DNA from: WTAW01 sp050115915
GTDB lineage: Bacteria; Acidobacteriota; Aminicenantia; Aminicenantales; Aminicenantaceae
Assembly: GCA_050115915.1 (NCBI GenBank)
Contig: JASFPP010000001.1
Location: 1-64,000 of the forward strand
Direction: 5' to 3'
DNA length: 64,000 bases
Part shown: positions 26,333 through 34,826 of the stretch, piece by piece
How the letters are laid out: the number at the start of each line of letters is the position of its first letter
How positions within the stretch are numbered: position 1 is the stretch's first letter
Notes under the pieces: generated by a model
What the model saw: only the letters and a program-made list of their open reading frames with translations
The model's database searches: none
Told to the model about the DNA's origin: nothing
Position numbers and translations under genes: made by a program

Positions 26333-27499
26333 TTATCCCTTCGCACCCATAGCTGTATCGAGAACTTGAGCTATTTTATCTTTATAACGGGGATACGTGT
26401 AGTCACGGTCGGCATTTTCCTTAGCTGCCCTCGCCCTTTCTTGAGCTCTGCTGTCAAAAAGGGCATAGGCGATTCCCTCAGCCATACACTCCGCATCGGG
26501 CTCGACAAGGACGGATATCTGGTCGTTCAGGACCTGCGTGTGTGTCCAGAGGTTCGTGGCCACGAGCGGCTTTCCTGATTTGAGAAAGGAGTAGATTTTG
26601 AGCGGGGTGTTCGTTCCGGATAGACGGGGCGAGACCAAGACATCAGCCAGGCCGATAAAGAGAGGCATTTGTGCGGGAGGAACCTGTCCTGTAAAAAAGA
26701 CTTTCTCAGCGATCCCCAGTTCGCGGGCCTTTTCCTTTTCCCTCTCGACAGCAGCCGGACTCTCTCCCACGAGCAGGAAGACGACTCTGTCATTCTGGAA
26801 TTGGGATGCGGCCTCCAATAAAAGCGATATCCCCTGGTAAGGCTGGAAATTACCCGCATAAAGCACGATTTTTTTATCCTTGGGGACAAATTCTTCACGT
26901 TTTTGTCTGATCTCCTCTTGAGTGAATTCCTCTGTTTCGAAATCGATGAAATTTTCGAGGAGAATTGCCTTTGCAGCATAGCCCTCTTTTTCGACCTGTT
27001 TGAGGAGATCGAGGCAGATCACGATGATTGCCCGCGAATTCTTCAGGATGAACCGCTCCATGCTTATAAAGATTCTTTTCAGAAGCCTGGATCGCGAAAA
27101 ATTGAAATTCTCCAGCTGTTGGGGAAGACTGGAATGCATATCGTAGATGTGGGGTGTTCGCGATAGCTTGCTCAGGATAACTCCAAAAAGAGCCCCCTCT
27201 TCATGAGAGAAGACGAGATCGTACCTGTTTCGCAATAGCAATCCGCTTGCCTTGAGAAAAAGGAGAAAATCGAGGGGTATCTTTTTGAGCGAAGGACCGA
27301 TCTTGATCTTTTTTATGAAAAAAAGATTGGGGATCCTGGAGATCTTAAGGTTTTTGATCTCTTTGTCCTCTCCCAGGTGATAGGTCACAAGATCGACATC
27401 GTGTCCGAGGTCGGAGAGGGCCCTGATTCTTTGGTAAACGCTGATGGGTGTTCCCCGTGGCTGGAAGAAGGGTTCCGGGGCGAGCATTAGAATTTTCAT
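26333..27499 (-). CDS. GT4 glycosyltransferase
   Basis: The GT-B fold is indicated by the N-terminal LMLAPEPFFQPRGTPISVY, the central KIVLYAGNFQPYQGI (near residue 210), and the C-terminal donor-site region SPRLSGTNTPLKIYSFLKSG near 290-310, in which the usual acidic residue precedes PLKIYE-type sequence in modified form. It acts at the cytoplasmic face in surface-glycan assembly. It lies 11 bases after the GT2 gene and 13 bases before the epimerase gene, so one operon is likely. The sugar specificity is unknown. Confidence 0.88.
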   Translation of the reverse strand: MKILMLAPEPFFQPRGTPISVYQRIRALSDLGHDVDLVTYHLGEDKEIKNLKISRIPNLFFIKKIKIGPSLKKIPLDFLLFLKASGLLLRNRYDLVFSHEEGALFGVILSKLSRTPHIYDMHSSLPQQLENFNFSRSRLLKRIFISMERFILKNSRAIIVICLDLLKQVEKEGYAAKAILLENFIDFETEEFTQEEIRQKREEFVPKDKKIVLYAGNFQPYQGISLLLEAASQFQNDRVVFLLVGESPAAVEREKEKARELGIAEKVFFTGQVPPAQMPLFIGLADVLVSPRLSGTNTPLKIYSFLKSGKPLVATNLWTHTQVLNDQISVLVEPDAECMAEGIAYALFDSRAQERARAAKENADRDYTYPRYKDKIAQVLDTAMGAKG

Positions 27500-27510
27500 T
27501 GATCTTCAGC

Positions 27511-28491
27511 TTATTCGGATGACGGATCTCGTTCAGAGTCAAAGATCTCCCGTACGAAATAGATCCTTTTGTCTACCGACTCGTGGTAGGCGCGGACCAT
27601 GATCTCTGCCAAAAGCCCCAGAGTGATGAACTGGATCCCGATAACAATGAGCAATATGGCCAACAGCAGCAAGGGGCGTCCTGAGATGCCCACCTTGAGA
27701 ATGAGACGCTGATAGGAGAGGTATAAGCCAATGAGGAATCCGACGATACCGCTGGCCAGCCCGAATACGCCGAATATCTGGAGAGGTCGTGTGGAATAAC
27801 TCAAGAGAAATTTGACTGTGAGAAGGTCGAGGATGACTTTGACGAACCGGAACACCGTGTATTTGGACTTTCCGTGCTTCCTTGGCCGGTGGTTAACTTC
27901 AACCTCAGCTATAGAAACCCCGATATTGCTGGCAATGGCTGGAATGAACCTGTGCAGCTCTCCGTAAAGATTGATGTTTTTGATGACCTCTTTTCGGAAA
28001 GCCTTCAGAGTGCACCCAAAATCATGAAGCTTGATGTGCGTGATCTTGGAGATAAGCCAATTGGCCATGGCCGAGGGGATGCGACGTGTCAAAAGGCGGT
28101 CCTTTCTTTTTTTCCTCCATCCGCTGACAATATCGTAACCCTTGTGGATCTTTTCGAGAAGAAGAACGAAGTCTTGAGGATCATTCTGAAGGTCTGCATC
28201 CAAGGTGATGATCACCTCTCCTTTGGCATAATCGAAACCAGCGGAAAGGGCTGCCGTTTGGCCGAAATTTTTTCTCAGCCGGATAACTTTCACCTTGGGA
28301 TCCTCCTTTTGGATGCCCCGCAACACCGGAAAAGTCAAATCCCAGCTTCCGTCATCGACAAAAATGATCTCATAGGAGAGGTTCAGTCCTATTGAGGCTT
28401 TCGTGATCTCTTCATAGAGGTCTGGCAGGTTTTTCTCCTCGTTAAAAACCGGCACTACGATGGAAAGTGCAAGAGGCTCCTTGGGATTCAT
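27511..28491 (-). CDS. GT2 polyprenyl-phosphate glycosyltransferase with two membrane spans (paralog)
   Basis: Motifs are SIVVPVFNEEKNL, FVDDGSWDLT, TLDADLQNDPQDF, HDFGCTLKAFRK and GELHRFIPAI, followed by two hydrophobic spans at about 235-258 and 270-300. It is clearly paralogous to the GT2 at 19252-20244 and belongs to the ArnC/GtrB-like group. An ATG at 28491 is taken as the start; a TTG at 28500 is in frame and neither has a good Shine-Dalgarno. It heads the operon with the GT4 and epimerase genes. Confidence 0.91.
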   Translation of the reverse strand: MNPKEPLALSIVVPVFNEEKNLPDLYEEITKASIGLNLSYEIIFVDDGSWDLTFPVLRGIQKEDPKVKVIRLRKNFGQTAALSAGFDYAKGEVIITLDADLQNDPQDFVLLLEKIHKGYDIVSGWRKKRKDRLLTRRIPSAMANWLISKITHIKLHDFGCTLKAFRKEVIKNINLYGELHRFIPAIASNIGVSIAEVEVNHRPRKHGKSKYTVFRFVKVILDLLTVKFLLSYSTRPLQIFGVFGLASGIVGFLIGLYLSYQRLILKVGISGRPLLLLAILLIVIGIQFITLGLLAEIMVRAYHESVDKRIYFVREIFDSERDPSSE

Positions 28492-28531
28492 TGCGGTCAA
28501 TATATCACATTCACCACTTTAACGTAAATAG

Positions 28532-28806
28532 GCTGAATTATTCATAAAAGTTGCTGCCAAATTCCTATTTAAAAAAATATTTCATTTCATATTGGCAGCA
28601 TCTTTTACCTTACAGGCGAGCTGATTTTGCCGCATCTGCTTCGTTACGGCCCATTCGAAGTGGACGGCCACGTCTTCATACGCCGACGCCTTGCATCTGC
28701 GACAAACTCAACTCGTGAATAATCCATCCTTCGCCTGAATTATTCATAAAATCTGTGGTCAAATTCCTATACAAAAATCATTTCTTATCGATAGCATCTT
28801 TTACCA
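28532..28806. repeat. Palindromic element bounded by 75-base direct repeats
   Basis: Segments 28532-28608 and 28733-28806 are direct repeats, both opening with TGAATTATTCATAAAA and ending GCATCTTTTACC. Between them, 28613-28737 has inverted ends CAGGCGA / TCGCCTG. An imperfect inverted repeat continues inwards (about 23 bases per arm, GCATCTGCGACAAACTC-type arm at 28693-28715 against 28616-28640). Inside the first direct repeat TGCTGCCAA and TTGGCAGCA also pair. It fills most of the 363-base gap between 28500 and 28864. No gene lies in it. It may be a MITE-like or REP/BIME-like unit. Confidence 0.65.
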
Positions 28807-28812
28807 GGGGAA

Positions 28813-28841
28813 TTGACAACATTGGATTTATCCTCTAAAAT
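28813..28841 (+). promoter_or_regulatory. Promoter of the response-regulator/accD/folC run
   Basis: TTGACA (28813-28818), a 17-base spacer and TAAAAT (28836-28841) lie upstream of the ATG at 28864, which has GAGGA in front of it. The -35 box starts just after the second copy of the 75-base direct repeat. Confidence 0.7.
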
Positions 28842-28863
28842 CTAAGCCGACCTGAGGACAGAT

Positions 28864-29343
28864 ATGTCTGAAAAAAAGATATTAATCGTAGATTACGACG
28901 CAAAGAACCTCGAGCACATGACAGAGCTTTTTGTCCCGCATAATCTTACTGTCGTCACTGCGAATGATGGACAGATGGCCTACGAGAAGTACCAGGAGGA
29001 GAAACCCGATCTGATCGTACTCGAGGCCATGTTGCCCAAGCTCCACGGTTTTGATTTGACGCAAAAGATTCATAGCGAAACTAAGGGAAGCGTTCCCATC
29101 GTCATAGTGACGGGGCTTTACAAAGGGGCCCAATACAAGAATGAGGCGCTGCGGTCATTCGGCGCTGCGGACTATTTTGAAAAACCCTTCGATGACAACC
29201 AACTGGTCAGTTCTGTCATGAATCTCTTATCCGATGAGATCGATATCGAAGAGGACCTTCCGGACCCTGACACGGTCCTTTCCTATCTTTCTCAGATGTC
29301 CAAAAAAACCGCTTCTCCTTCAAAAGAGGAAAAAATCTCTTAA
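28864..29343 (+). CDS. Receiver-domain protein with Glu at the phospho-acceptor position
   Basis: A CheY-like receiver fold fills residues 4-122: ILIVDYDAKN, then PDLIVLEAMLPKLHG, VIVTG and YFEKPF. The acceptor aspartate of the usual LDxMLP is Glu54 here, and the second residue of the acidic pocket is Tyr11 (VDYD in place of VDDD). The Thr and Lys positions are kept. Such a protein cannot be phosphorylated normally; Glu may mimic the phosphorylated state. The C-terminal 35 residues are a hydrophilic tail without an output domain. It stands 23 bases before accD under a shared promoter, so a link to fatty-acid supply or simple co-expression is possible. Confidence 0.85.
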   Translation: MSEKKILIVDYDAKNLEHMTELFVPHNLTVVTANDGQMAYEKYQEEKPDLIVLEAMLPKLHGFDLTQKIHSETKGSVPIVIVTGLYKGAQYKNEALRSFGAADYFEKPFDDNQLVSSVMNLLSDEIDIEEDLPDPDTVLSYLSQMSKKTASPSKEEKIS

Positions 29344-29366
29344 AACCTCAATCATTCAAAAGGAAT

Positions 29367-30176
29367 ATGGATAATCCAGATAAAATGGCGAACCTGTGGA
29401 CGCGTTGCAACAGTTGCCGTCGCATTCTCTATAAACAAGATATCCTGGACAACCTCTATGTCTGCCCTGAGTGCTTTTTCCATTTTCGCATGTCTGCGAA
29501 AGACCGCCTATCCATACTCTTTGATGAAGGAAGATATGAACTTTTCGATGAAGCCATCTCTCCAGAGGATCCTTTGAATTTCAAAGATCAGAAAGCCTAT
29601 TCCAGCCGTCTTAAAGAGAACAAGGGAAAGACCTCGCTTCCCGATGCTGTGCTCAATGCCATCGGAACCATGGATGGCCTGAGTGTCGTTGTTTCAGCCA
29701 TGGAGTTTTCCTTCATGGGTGGGAGCATGGGATCTGTTGTGGGAGAGAAGATCACACGCGCGTTCGAGAAGGCTCTCTCGGAAAAGATTCCTGTTATCGT
29801 TATTTCCTGTTCAGGGGGGGCAAGGATGCAGGAGGGCGTTCTCTCCCTCATGCAGCTCATGAAAACAAGCGCAGCGGTCGCCAGACTCGATGATGCGGGG
29901 ATTCCGTACATCTCTGTAATGACAGATCCCACAACGGGTGGAGTTACGGCGAGCTTCGCCATGCTGGGCGATATCAACATCGCAGAGCCAGATGCTCTCA
30001 TCGGCTTTGCAGGGCCCCGAGTTATAGAGCAGACAATCAAGGAGAAATTGCCAAGGGACTTTCAACGCTCTGAATTCTTGCTCAGCCACGGCATGCTCGA
30101 TGAAGTTGTTAAGCGCCTCCACCTGCGAGACTATCTCATCCGGGCGCTCAGGCTTTTCCTCGACAAACCTCAATGA
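29367..30176 (+). CDS. accD: Acetyl-CoA carboxylase carboxyltransferase subunit beta
   Basis: AccD pairs with AccA to move the carboxyl group from biotin to acetyl-CoA, giving malonyl-CoA for fatty-acid synthesis. A four-cysteine zinc ribbon is at the N-terminus (CNSC near residue 12 and CPEC near 31). The carboxyltransferase core shows MGGSMGSVVGEK, CSGGARMQEG and TDPTTGGVTASFA. At 269 residues it is full length. The start has AAAGG close upstream. Its stop overlaps the start of folC by 4 bases, the same accD-folC pairing known from several bacterial groups. Confidence 0.96.
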   Translation: MDNPDKMANLWTRCNSCRRILYKQDILDNLYVCPECFFHFRMSAKDRLSILFDEGRYELFDEAISPEDPLNFKDQKAYSSRLKENKGKTSLPDAVLNAIGTMDGLSVVVSAMEFSFMGGSMGSVVGEKITRAFEKALSEKIPVIVISCSGGARMQEGVLSLMQLMKTSAAVARLDDAGIPYISVMTDPTTGGVTASFAMLGDINIAEPDALIGFAGPRVIEQTIKEKLPRDFQRSEFLLSHGMLDEVVKRLHLRDYLIRALRLFLDKPQ

Positions 30177-31492
30177 ATTATGAGCAATGCCTCGTTTATC
30201 TGGACCAGATACAGAACCTGGGCATAAAATTCGGGCTGGATAATGTTCAAACGATCCTGTCCGCCTTGAACAATCCCCAGAATCATTATCCTTCGGTTCA
30301 CGTGGCCGGGACCAACGGAAAAGGCTCGGTGTGTGCCATGCTGAGTTTTATCCTCATGGAACACGGCCTCCGTCCTGGACTCTTTACTTCCCCCCATCTT
30401 GTGACTGTGCGGGAGCGCATCCAGATAGCAGGAGAGCCCATCTCCAAAGAGGATTTTAGCCGGCTTCTTACCGTCCTTAGGGATGTGATCGAAGAGCTTA
30501 TCGCCTCGCAGGTGCTGTTGGCCCCACCTACATATTTCGAGATGTTGAGCTGCCTGGCCTTTCTGTATTTTGCCGAAGTGCAGACAGATATCGCCATATT
30601 GGAAGTGGGGATGGGAGGGCGGTTCGACGCCACGAACGTTGTTGTACCCGTAGTTGCGGCTATTACCACCATCTCTCCCGAGCATCAGAAGTTTCTCGGT
30701 GAGACTCCAAGCGAGATCGCTTCGGAAAAGGCCGGGATCATCAAGCCCGGCGTCCCTCTGGTATGTGGAGTCGAAGAGAAGGACGCGTATAAAACCATAA
30801 AGAATAAGGCGAAGGAACAGAATGCTCCTTTCCATCCGGTGTTTGCCAAAGACAAAGATCTAAAGAAGACAAAAACCGGCCGGAACTTCCGGTTTGTGTA
30901 CAGATCGGGGCGAGAGGAATACGCGTTCGCGCCCTCTATGCTCGGAGAACACCAGGGAAAAAATGGGGCCATCGCCATTGCTGTGGCGCATAGACTATCC
31001 AAAGATTGGAGGCCATTGGAAAGATCGCGGATTATCCGGGGAATCGATGCGGCCTATTGGCCTGGTCGTCTTGAGGTTGTATCCGATAGACCTCTTGTCC
31101 TTGTCGATGGCGCACACAATGAGGAGGGAGCGAAGGCTCTGAAAGCTTACGTCCAGGAGTTCATCTCTTTACCCTGCGTGCTTGTCTTCGCGGTCATGAG
31201 AGATAAGGACATCGCTAAACTGTCCGAGATTCTCTTTCCCCTGGCTGACAAGGTGATTTGCACCAGGTTTCCTTACTTCAAGGCCGCTTCACCCGAAGAT
31301 ATCCAAAAACAGGCCTCTCGATTTGAAGGCCGGATTGTTGTCGAACCGGATGTGGAGAAGGCAGTCAGGGCCGCTCTTCAAGCCGCAAAATCCGAGGGCA
31401 CTGTCCTTGTGGCGGGATCCCTCTTTCTCGTCGGCGAGATCAAGAGAATATTTGCAGGCCATGCGGACATTTCCCAATCAGTGCTGTCATAG
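30173..31492 (+). CDS. folC: Bifunctional folylpolyglutamate synthase / dihydrofolate synthase
   Basis: FolC adds glutamate to dihydropteroate and to reduced folates. Motifs are VAGTNGKGSVCAML (ATP-binding loop near residue 45), TSPHLVTVRERIQI, GGRFDATNV and ISPEHQ, and in the C-terminal domain VDGAHNEEGA. Its 439 residues fit the family. It starts with ATGA overlapping the accD stop, so translation is coupled. It is followed by a 289-base gap holding repeat copy C and the atp promoter. Confidence 0.95.
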   Translation: MNYEQCLVYLDQIQNLGIKFGLDNVQTILSALNNPQNHYPSVHVAGTNGKGSVCAMLSFILMEHGLRPGLFTSPHLVTVRERIQIAGEPISKEDFSRLLTVLRDVIEELIASQVLLAPPTYFEMLSCLAFLYFAEVQTDIAILEVGMGGRFDATNVVVPVVAAITTISPEHQKFLGETPSEIASEKAGIIKPGVPLVCGVEEKDAYKTIKNKAKEQNAPFHPVFAKDKDLKKTKTGRNFRFVYRSGREEYAFAPSMLGEHQGKNGAIAIAVAHRLSKDWRPLERSRIIRGIDAAYWPGRLEVVSDRPLVLVDGAHNEEGAKALKAYVQEFISLPCVLVFAVMRDKDIAKLSEILFPLADKVICTRFPYFKAASPEDIQKQASRFEGRIVVEPDVEKAVRAALQAAKSEGTVLVAGSLFLVGEIKRIFAGHADISQSVLS

Positions 31493-31527
31493 ATCCATGC
31501 ACGCGGTACGGGATGTCCTCATTGTTT

Positions 31528-31645
31528 AATGGAGAAAACCGTTTGAAGGGATAAACGGGCGCGTGGCGTCGCCCATGGGAGGTGCCCCATGTTTGAAGGA
31601 AGTTACTTCGCAGGGGAAAGGGATCGGAATTTCGTTTTCGATATC
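31528..31645 (+). repeat. Dispersed degenerate repeat, copy C
   Basis: It keeps TGGAGAAAACCGT (31530-31542), TTCGCAGGGGAAA (31607-31619) and GGAATTT.GTTTTCGA (about 31627-31642) in the same order as copies A and B, with a shorter middle. It lies just downstream of folC. Confidence 0.6.
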
Positions 31646-31712
31646 ATACTACAGGGGCACTTGAGATAACCGTGGATCTGATTTGGTTTTGCGAGGGACT
31701 TTGGAAGTTGGG

Positions 31713-31741
31713 TTGCATTTTAGTGTGATAAGTGTTAAATT
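31713..31741 (+). promoter_or_regulatory. Promoter of the atp operon
   Basis: TTGCAT (31713-31718), a 17-base spacer and TAAATT (31736-31741) precede the ATG at 31782 by 40 bases. No Shine-Dalgarno is evident before the first gene. Confidence 0.5.
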
Positions 31742-31781
31742 TTCCTCTAATTTTAGCGTCAGATTTGTGTGAAATTTTGCT

Positions 31782-32198
31782 ATGTTAACTGTAGATGCAA
31801 CTCTCCTCATCGTGTTCTTCATCGTATGGATCCTTCTATTTGTTTTGAAGAGGATTTTTTTCAAACCTCTAAAGGATATCATGGCCAGGCGGGATAAGAC
31901 CATTGCGAACAATCTTCGAGCGGGAGAAGAGGCGAAGACCCGGTATGAGGCAAGTATCGCTAAGATCGAAGAAGACTTGAAAGCTGCACGTCTCCGAGCC
32001 AAGGAAACCCAGGAGAAGTTCACAGCAGATGCTCTGCGCGAAAAGGAGAGGATGCTGTCCGCAGTAGGGCAGGAATGTCGGGCGAGGGTCAATGAAGCCA
32101 AGGAGCAGCTGGAACAGAAGGTGGATGAACTCAAGGAGGACCTGGCTGCCGAAAGCGGAGTGCTCTCTGAGAAGATCGAAAAGAGGCTGCTCAACTGA
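31782..32198 (+). CDS. atpF': ATP synthase F0 subunit b' (short b-type stalk subunit)
   Basis: A single N-terminal membrane span (about residues 5-25) is followed by FKPLKDIMARRDKTI, the usual junction of b-type subunits. A long charged coiled coil runs to residue 138. It pairs with the longer b subunit encoded next to form a b/b' heterodimeric peripheral stalk. It is the first gene of the atp operon here; subunits a and c are not upstream, where folC lies instead. The next gene begins within its stop codon. Confidence 0.9.
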   Translation: MLTVDATLLIVFFIVWILLFVLKRIFFKPLKDIMARRDKTIANNLRAGEEAKTRYEASIAKIEEDLKAARLRAKETQEKFTADALREKERMLSAVGQECRARVNEAKEQLEQKVDELKEDLAAESGVLSEKIEKRLLN

Positions 32199-32779
32199 TG
32201 AAACGCAAAGTCCCTTTTGTCCTTATAATTATTGTGCTTCCCTTTTTCCTCTTCATGTCCGTCGAAGAGGAACATCATGGATCCGATCCCATGGCCTTTA
32301 TAGCCAAGGTGTTCAATTTCCTTATCCTCTTCGGAGGGCTGGCTTACCTGTTGCGCAAGCCGATCCAGCGTTTCTTGGCCGAACGAGCGGTCGAGATCGA
32401 TACAACCATAAAAGATGCTGAGGAACTGCGGCATGGCGCCGAAACTGATTTGGAAAAAGCCGAGAGGCGGCTGAGCGAATTGAGTCGAGAGATCGAGGAG
32501 CTCAGGAAAAAAGCTGTCCTGGACGGGGAGAGAGAAAAGGAGCGAATAATCCGCGCAGCTCGTGAGGAGGGAGAGAGGATGAAGGGGACTGCAGAGCAGG
32601 AGATCGAAATGATCTCCAGGGCCGGGATCAAGGGGCTTAAGGAATACGCTGTGTCTCTTGCCGCCGCTGAGGCTTTGAACAGGATCCAGGCTCAACTCTC
32701 TCCCGAAAAACACACGCAGCTCATCGACGACTCCATCGAAAGGTTAGAGGATCTGTATGAAACATCGCGTTCTCGTTAA
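32198..32779 (+). CDS. atpF: ATP synthase F0 subunit b
   Basis: There are two hydrophobic stretches: residues about 5-21, which look like a cleavable or extra N-terminal segment, and about 33-53, the membrane anchor, followed by LRKPIQRFLAERAVEI. The rest is a charged coiled coil that reaches the F1 head. Its 193 residues are longer than the E. coli b subunit because of the N-terminal extra segment. Its start overlaps the b' stop (TGATG), and its end overlaps atpH by 23 bases. Confidence 0.92.
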   Translation: MKRKVPFVLIIIVLPFFLFMSVEEEHHGSDPMAFIAKVFNFLILFGGLAYLLRKPIQRFLAERAVEIDTTIKDAEELRHGAETDLEKAERRLSELSREIEELRKKAVLDGEREKERIIRAAREEGERMKGTAEQEIEMISRAGIKGLKEYAVSLAAAEALNRIQAQLSPEKHTQLIDDSIERLEDLYETSRSR

Positions 32780-33299
32780 AAGGTATTCTCAGGGCCTCAT
32801 AAGCGCTATCGGGGATGAGGAGGAGTTCGCCGCAATCCACGGGGAGCTCCGTCACTTCTTGGGTCTACTCGAGTCTCGTGAAAAACTGAAAGAGGTCCTC
32901 CAGAGCCCTTTTCTGCCGTTGACAAAAAAGAAAGATTTGATAGATGAACTCCTGAGAACTTTGTCCTACAGTCCCAAAACGGCTCGTTTCATCGGTGTGT
33001 GTGTGGAGAATGATCGTTTGGAGTTCTTTGCTGATATTCTGGATTATTTACCGGAGCACTGGAATGAAGAAAAGGGCGTGTCCACATTCGAGGTGTCCTC
33101 TGTTGTTCCTTTGAGCGATAGCCAGAAGGAGAGGCTTCAGAAAAAATTGGAGCAGCTCGAACAAAAGCCCGTGTTTCTAAAGTTCCAAACCGATCCAGAT
33201 CTGGTCGGGGGGCTCTCGATAAGACGGGGTAACCTCGTCTATGACATCTCTATCCGGGGAAACTTAGACAGGCTTAAAGAAAATATCATTGAAGGGTGA
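32757..33299 (+). CDS. atpH: ATP synthase F1 subunit delta
   Basis: The delta (OSCP) subunit links the peripheral stalk to the F1 head. It begins VKRYSQGLISAIGD. The C-terminal family signature is VGGLSIRRGNLVYDISIRG in variant form. Length 180 residues, as usual. It overlaps atpF by 23 bases and precedes atpA by 6 bases. Confidence 0.92.
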   Translation: MKHRVLVKRYSQGLISAIGDEEEFAAIHGELRHFLGLLESREKLKEVLQSPFLPLTKKKDLIDELLRTLSYSPKTARFIGVCVENDRLEFFADILDYLPEHWNEEKGVSTFEVSSVVPLSDSQKERLQKKLEQLEQKPVFLKFQTDPDLVGGLSIRRGNLVYDISIRGNLDRLKENIIEG

Positions 33300-33305
33300 G
33301 GCGAA

Positions 33306-34826
33306 ATGGATTTAAAAGCCGACGAAATATCAAAAATCATACAACGCCAGATCGAGGGTTATGAAACAGGTGTAGATATCAAAGAGGTGGGTACGGTCAC
33401 TTCTGTAGGGGACGGTATTGCCAACGTTTATGGACTGGACCACGTGATGTATAACGAACTTTTGGAATTCCCGAACGATGTCTATGGCCTTGCGCTCAAC
33501 TTGGAGGAAGAGAATGTGGGAGCGGTCCTTCTGGGAGAAAGCCATCTCATCAAGGAGGGCGATCTTGTCAAGAGAACGCACAGAATCATGCAAGTGCCCT
33601 CGGGGCCTGCTCTTGTTGGCCGTGTTGTCAATCCTCTGGGGATCCCCCTCGATGAAAAAGGCCCGATTCAGAGCGATGTCAATATGGTTGTCGAGCGTCT
33701 TGCTCCTGGAGTTGTCGAACGCCTTCCCGTTAAGGAACCCCTGCAGACAGGGATCAAAGCGATAGACAGTATGATCCCGATCGGGCGAGGACAGAGGGAG
33801 CTGATCATCGGGGACCGTCAGACCGGAAAAACAGCGATCGCCATCGATACCATCATCAACCAAAAGGGAAAAGACGTCGTCTGTATATATGTCGCCATCG
33901 GGCAAAAAAACTCGACCATTGCTTACATTATCAAGGTGCTCGAGGACTACGGAGCCATGGATTATTCGATCATCGTGGCTGCCGCGGCCAGCGATCCTTC
34001 CCCGCTTCAGTATCTGGCCCCCTACAGCGGTTGCGCCATGGGCGAATATTTTCGAGATAACGGGCAGCATTCGCTTCTTGTCTATGACGACCTCTCTAAG
34101 CATGCCGCCGCCTACAGGGAGATCTCACTCCTCTTGCGGCGCCCTCCCGGGCGAGAGGCGTATCCCGGAGATGTGTTCTATCTTCATTCGCGGCTGCTGG
34201 AGAGAGCGGCCAAGCTCAACGAACAGAACGGCGAGGGATCGCTCACAGCGCTCCCCATCATCGAAACGCAGGCTGGAGATGTCTCGGGTTATATTCCGAC
34301 AAATGTGATATCCATCACCGACGGACAGATCTACCTCGAGCCCGAATTGTTCAATGCCGGCATCAGGCCAGCCATCAATGTGGGGATATCCGTTTCCAGG
34401 GTGGGTGGCAATGCGCAGATCAAAGCGATGAAACAGGTGGCAGGAAAGCTGCGTTTGGACCTGGCCCAATACAGAGAGCTCGTCACTTTTGCACAGTTCG
34501 GCACCGAATTGGATAAGTCGAGCCAAGCGCAGCTCGATAGAGGAGAAAGATTGACAGAGATCTTAAAGCAGGACCAGTACGTTCCCCTGGATGTCGTCAA
34601 GCAGATCTTGATCATTTTTGCAGGGAATAGAGGTTATCTGGATGAATTCGGAGTTTCCCAGCTCCGTCTTTATGAAAGCAAACTTTACGATTATTTTAAC
34701 GAAAATTATCCCGATCTGCTGCGGAAAATCAAAGAGACAAGGGCTATTGATGCTGACGCGGACGAAGCTCTCAGTTCGGCCTTCGAGGAATTCAACAAGA
34801 CGTTCAAGGAAGATGGAGGAGAATAG
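33306..34826 (+). CDS. atpA: ATP synthase F1 subunit alpha
   Basis: The regulatory nucleotide-binding subunit of F1. The Walker A sequence is GDRQTGKTAIA near residue 170. The family signature PAINVGISVSRVGGNAQ is near 358, ahead of the helical C-terminal domain. Its 506 residues are full length. The ATG has GAGGCG upstream. Its stop abuts the atpG start codon. Confidence 0.97.
   Translation: MDLKADEISKIIQRQIEGYETGVDIKEVGTVTSVGDGIANVYGLDHVMYNELLEFPNDVYGLALNLEEENVGAVLLGESHLIKEGDLVKRTHRIMQVPSGPALVGRVVNPLGIPLDEKGPIQSDVNMVVERLAPGVVERLPVKEPLQTGIKAIDSMIPIGRGQRELIIGDRQTGKTAIAIDTIINQKGKDVVCIYVAIGQKNSTIAYIIKVLEDYGAMDYSIIVAAAASDPSPLQYLAPYSGCAMGEYFRDNGQHSLLVYDDLSKHAAAYREISLLLRRPPGREAYPGDVFYLHSRLLERAAKLNEQNGEGSLTALPIIETQAGDVSGYIPTNVISITDGQIYLEPELFNAGIRPAINVGISVSRVGGNAQIKAMKQVAGKLRLDLAQYRELVTFAQFGTELDKSSQAQLDRGERLTEILKQDQYVPLDVVKQILIIFAGNRGYLDEFGVSQLRLYESKLYDYFNENYPDLLRKIKETRAIDADADEALSSAFEEFNKTFKEDGGE

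Noticed and set aside
29814..29820. G7 in accD as a phase-variation tract
   Set aside because: accD is essential and the run encodes a conserved Gly-Gly motif of the carboxyltransferase; coding constraint explains it.
31649..32713. 354-codon open frame on the minus strand opposite atpF' and atpF
   Set aside because: It lies fully across strongly recognisable ATP synthase genes; its Ser- and Leu-rich translation is typical of antisense to charged coiled coils.
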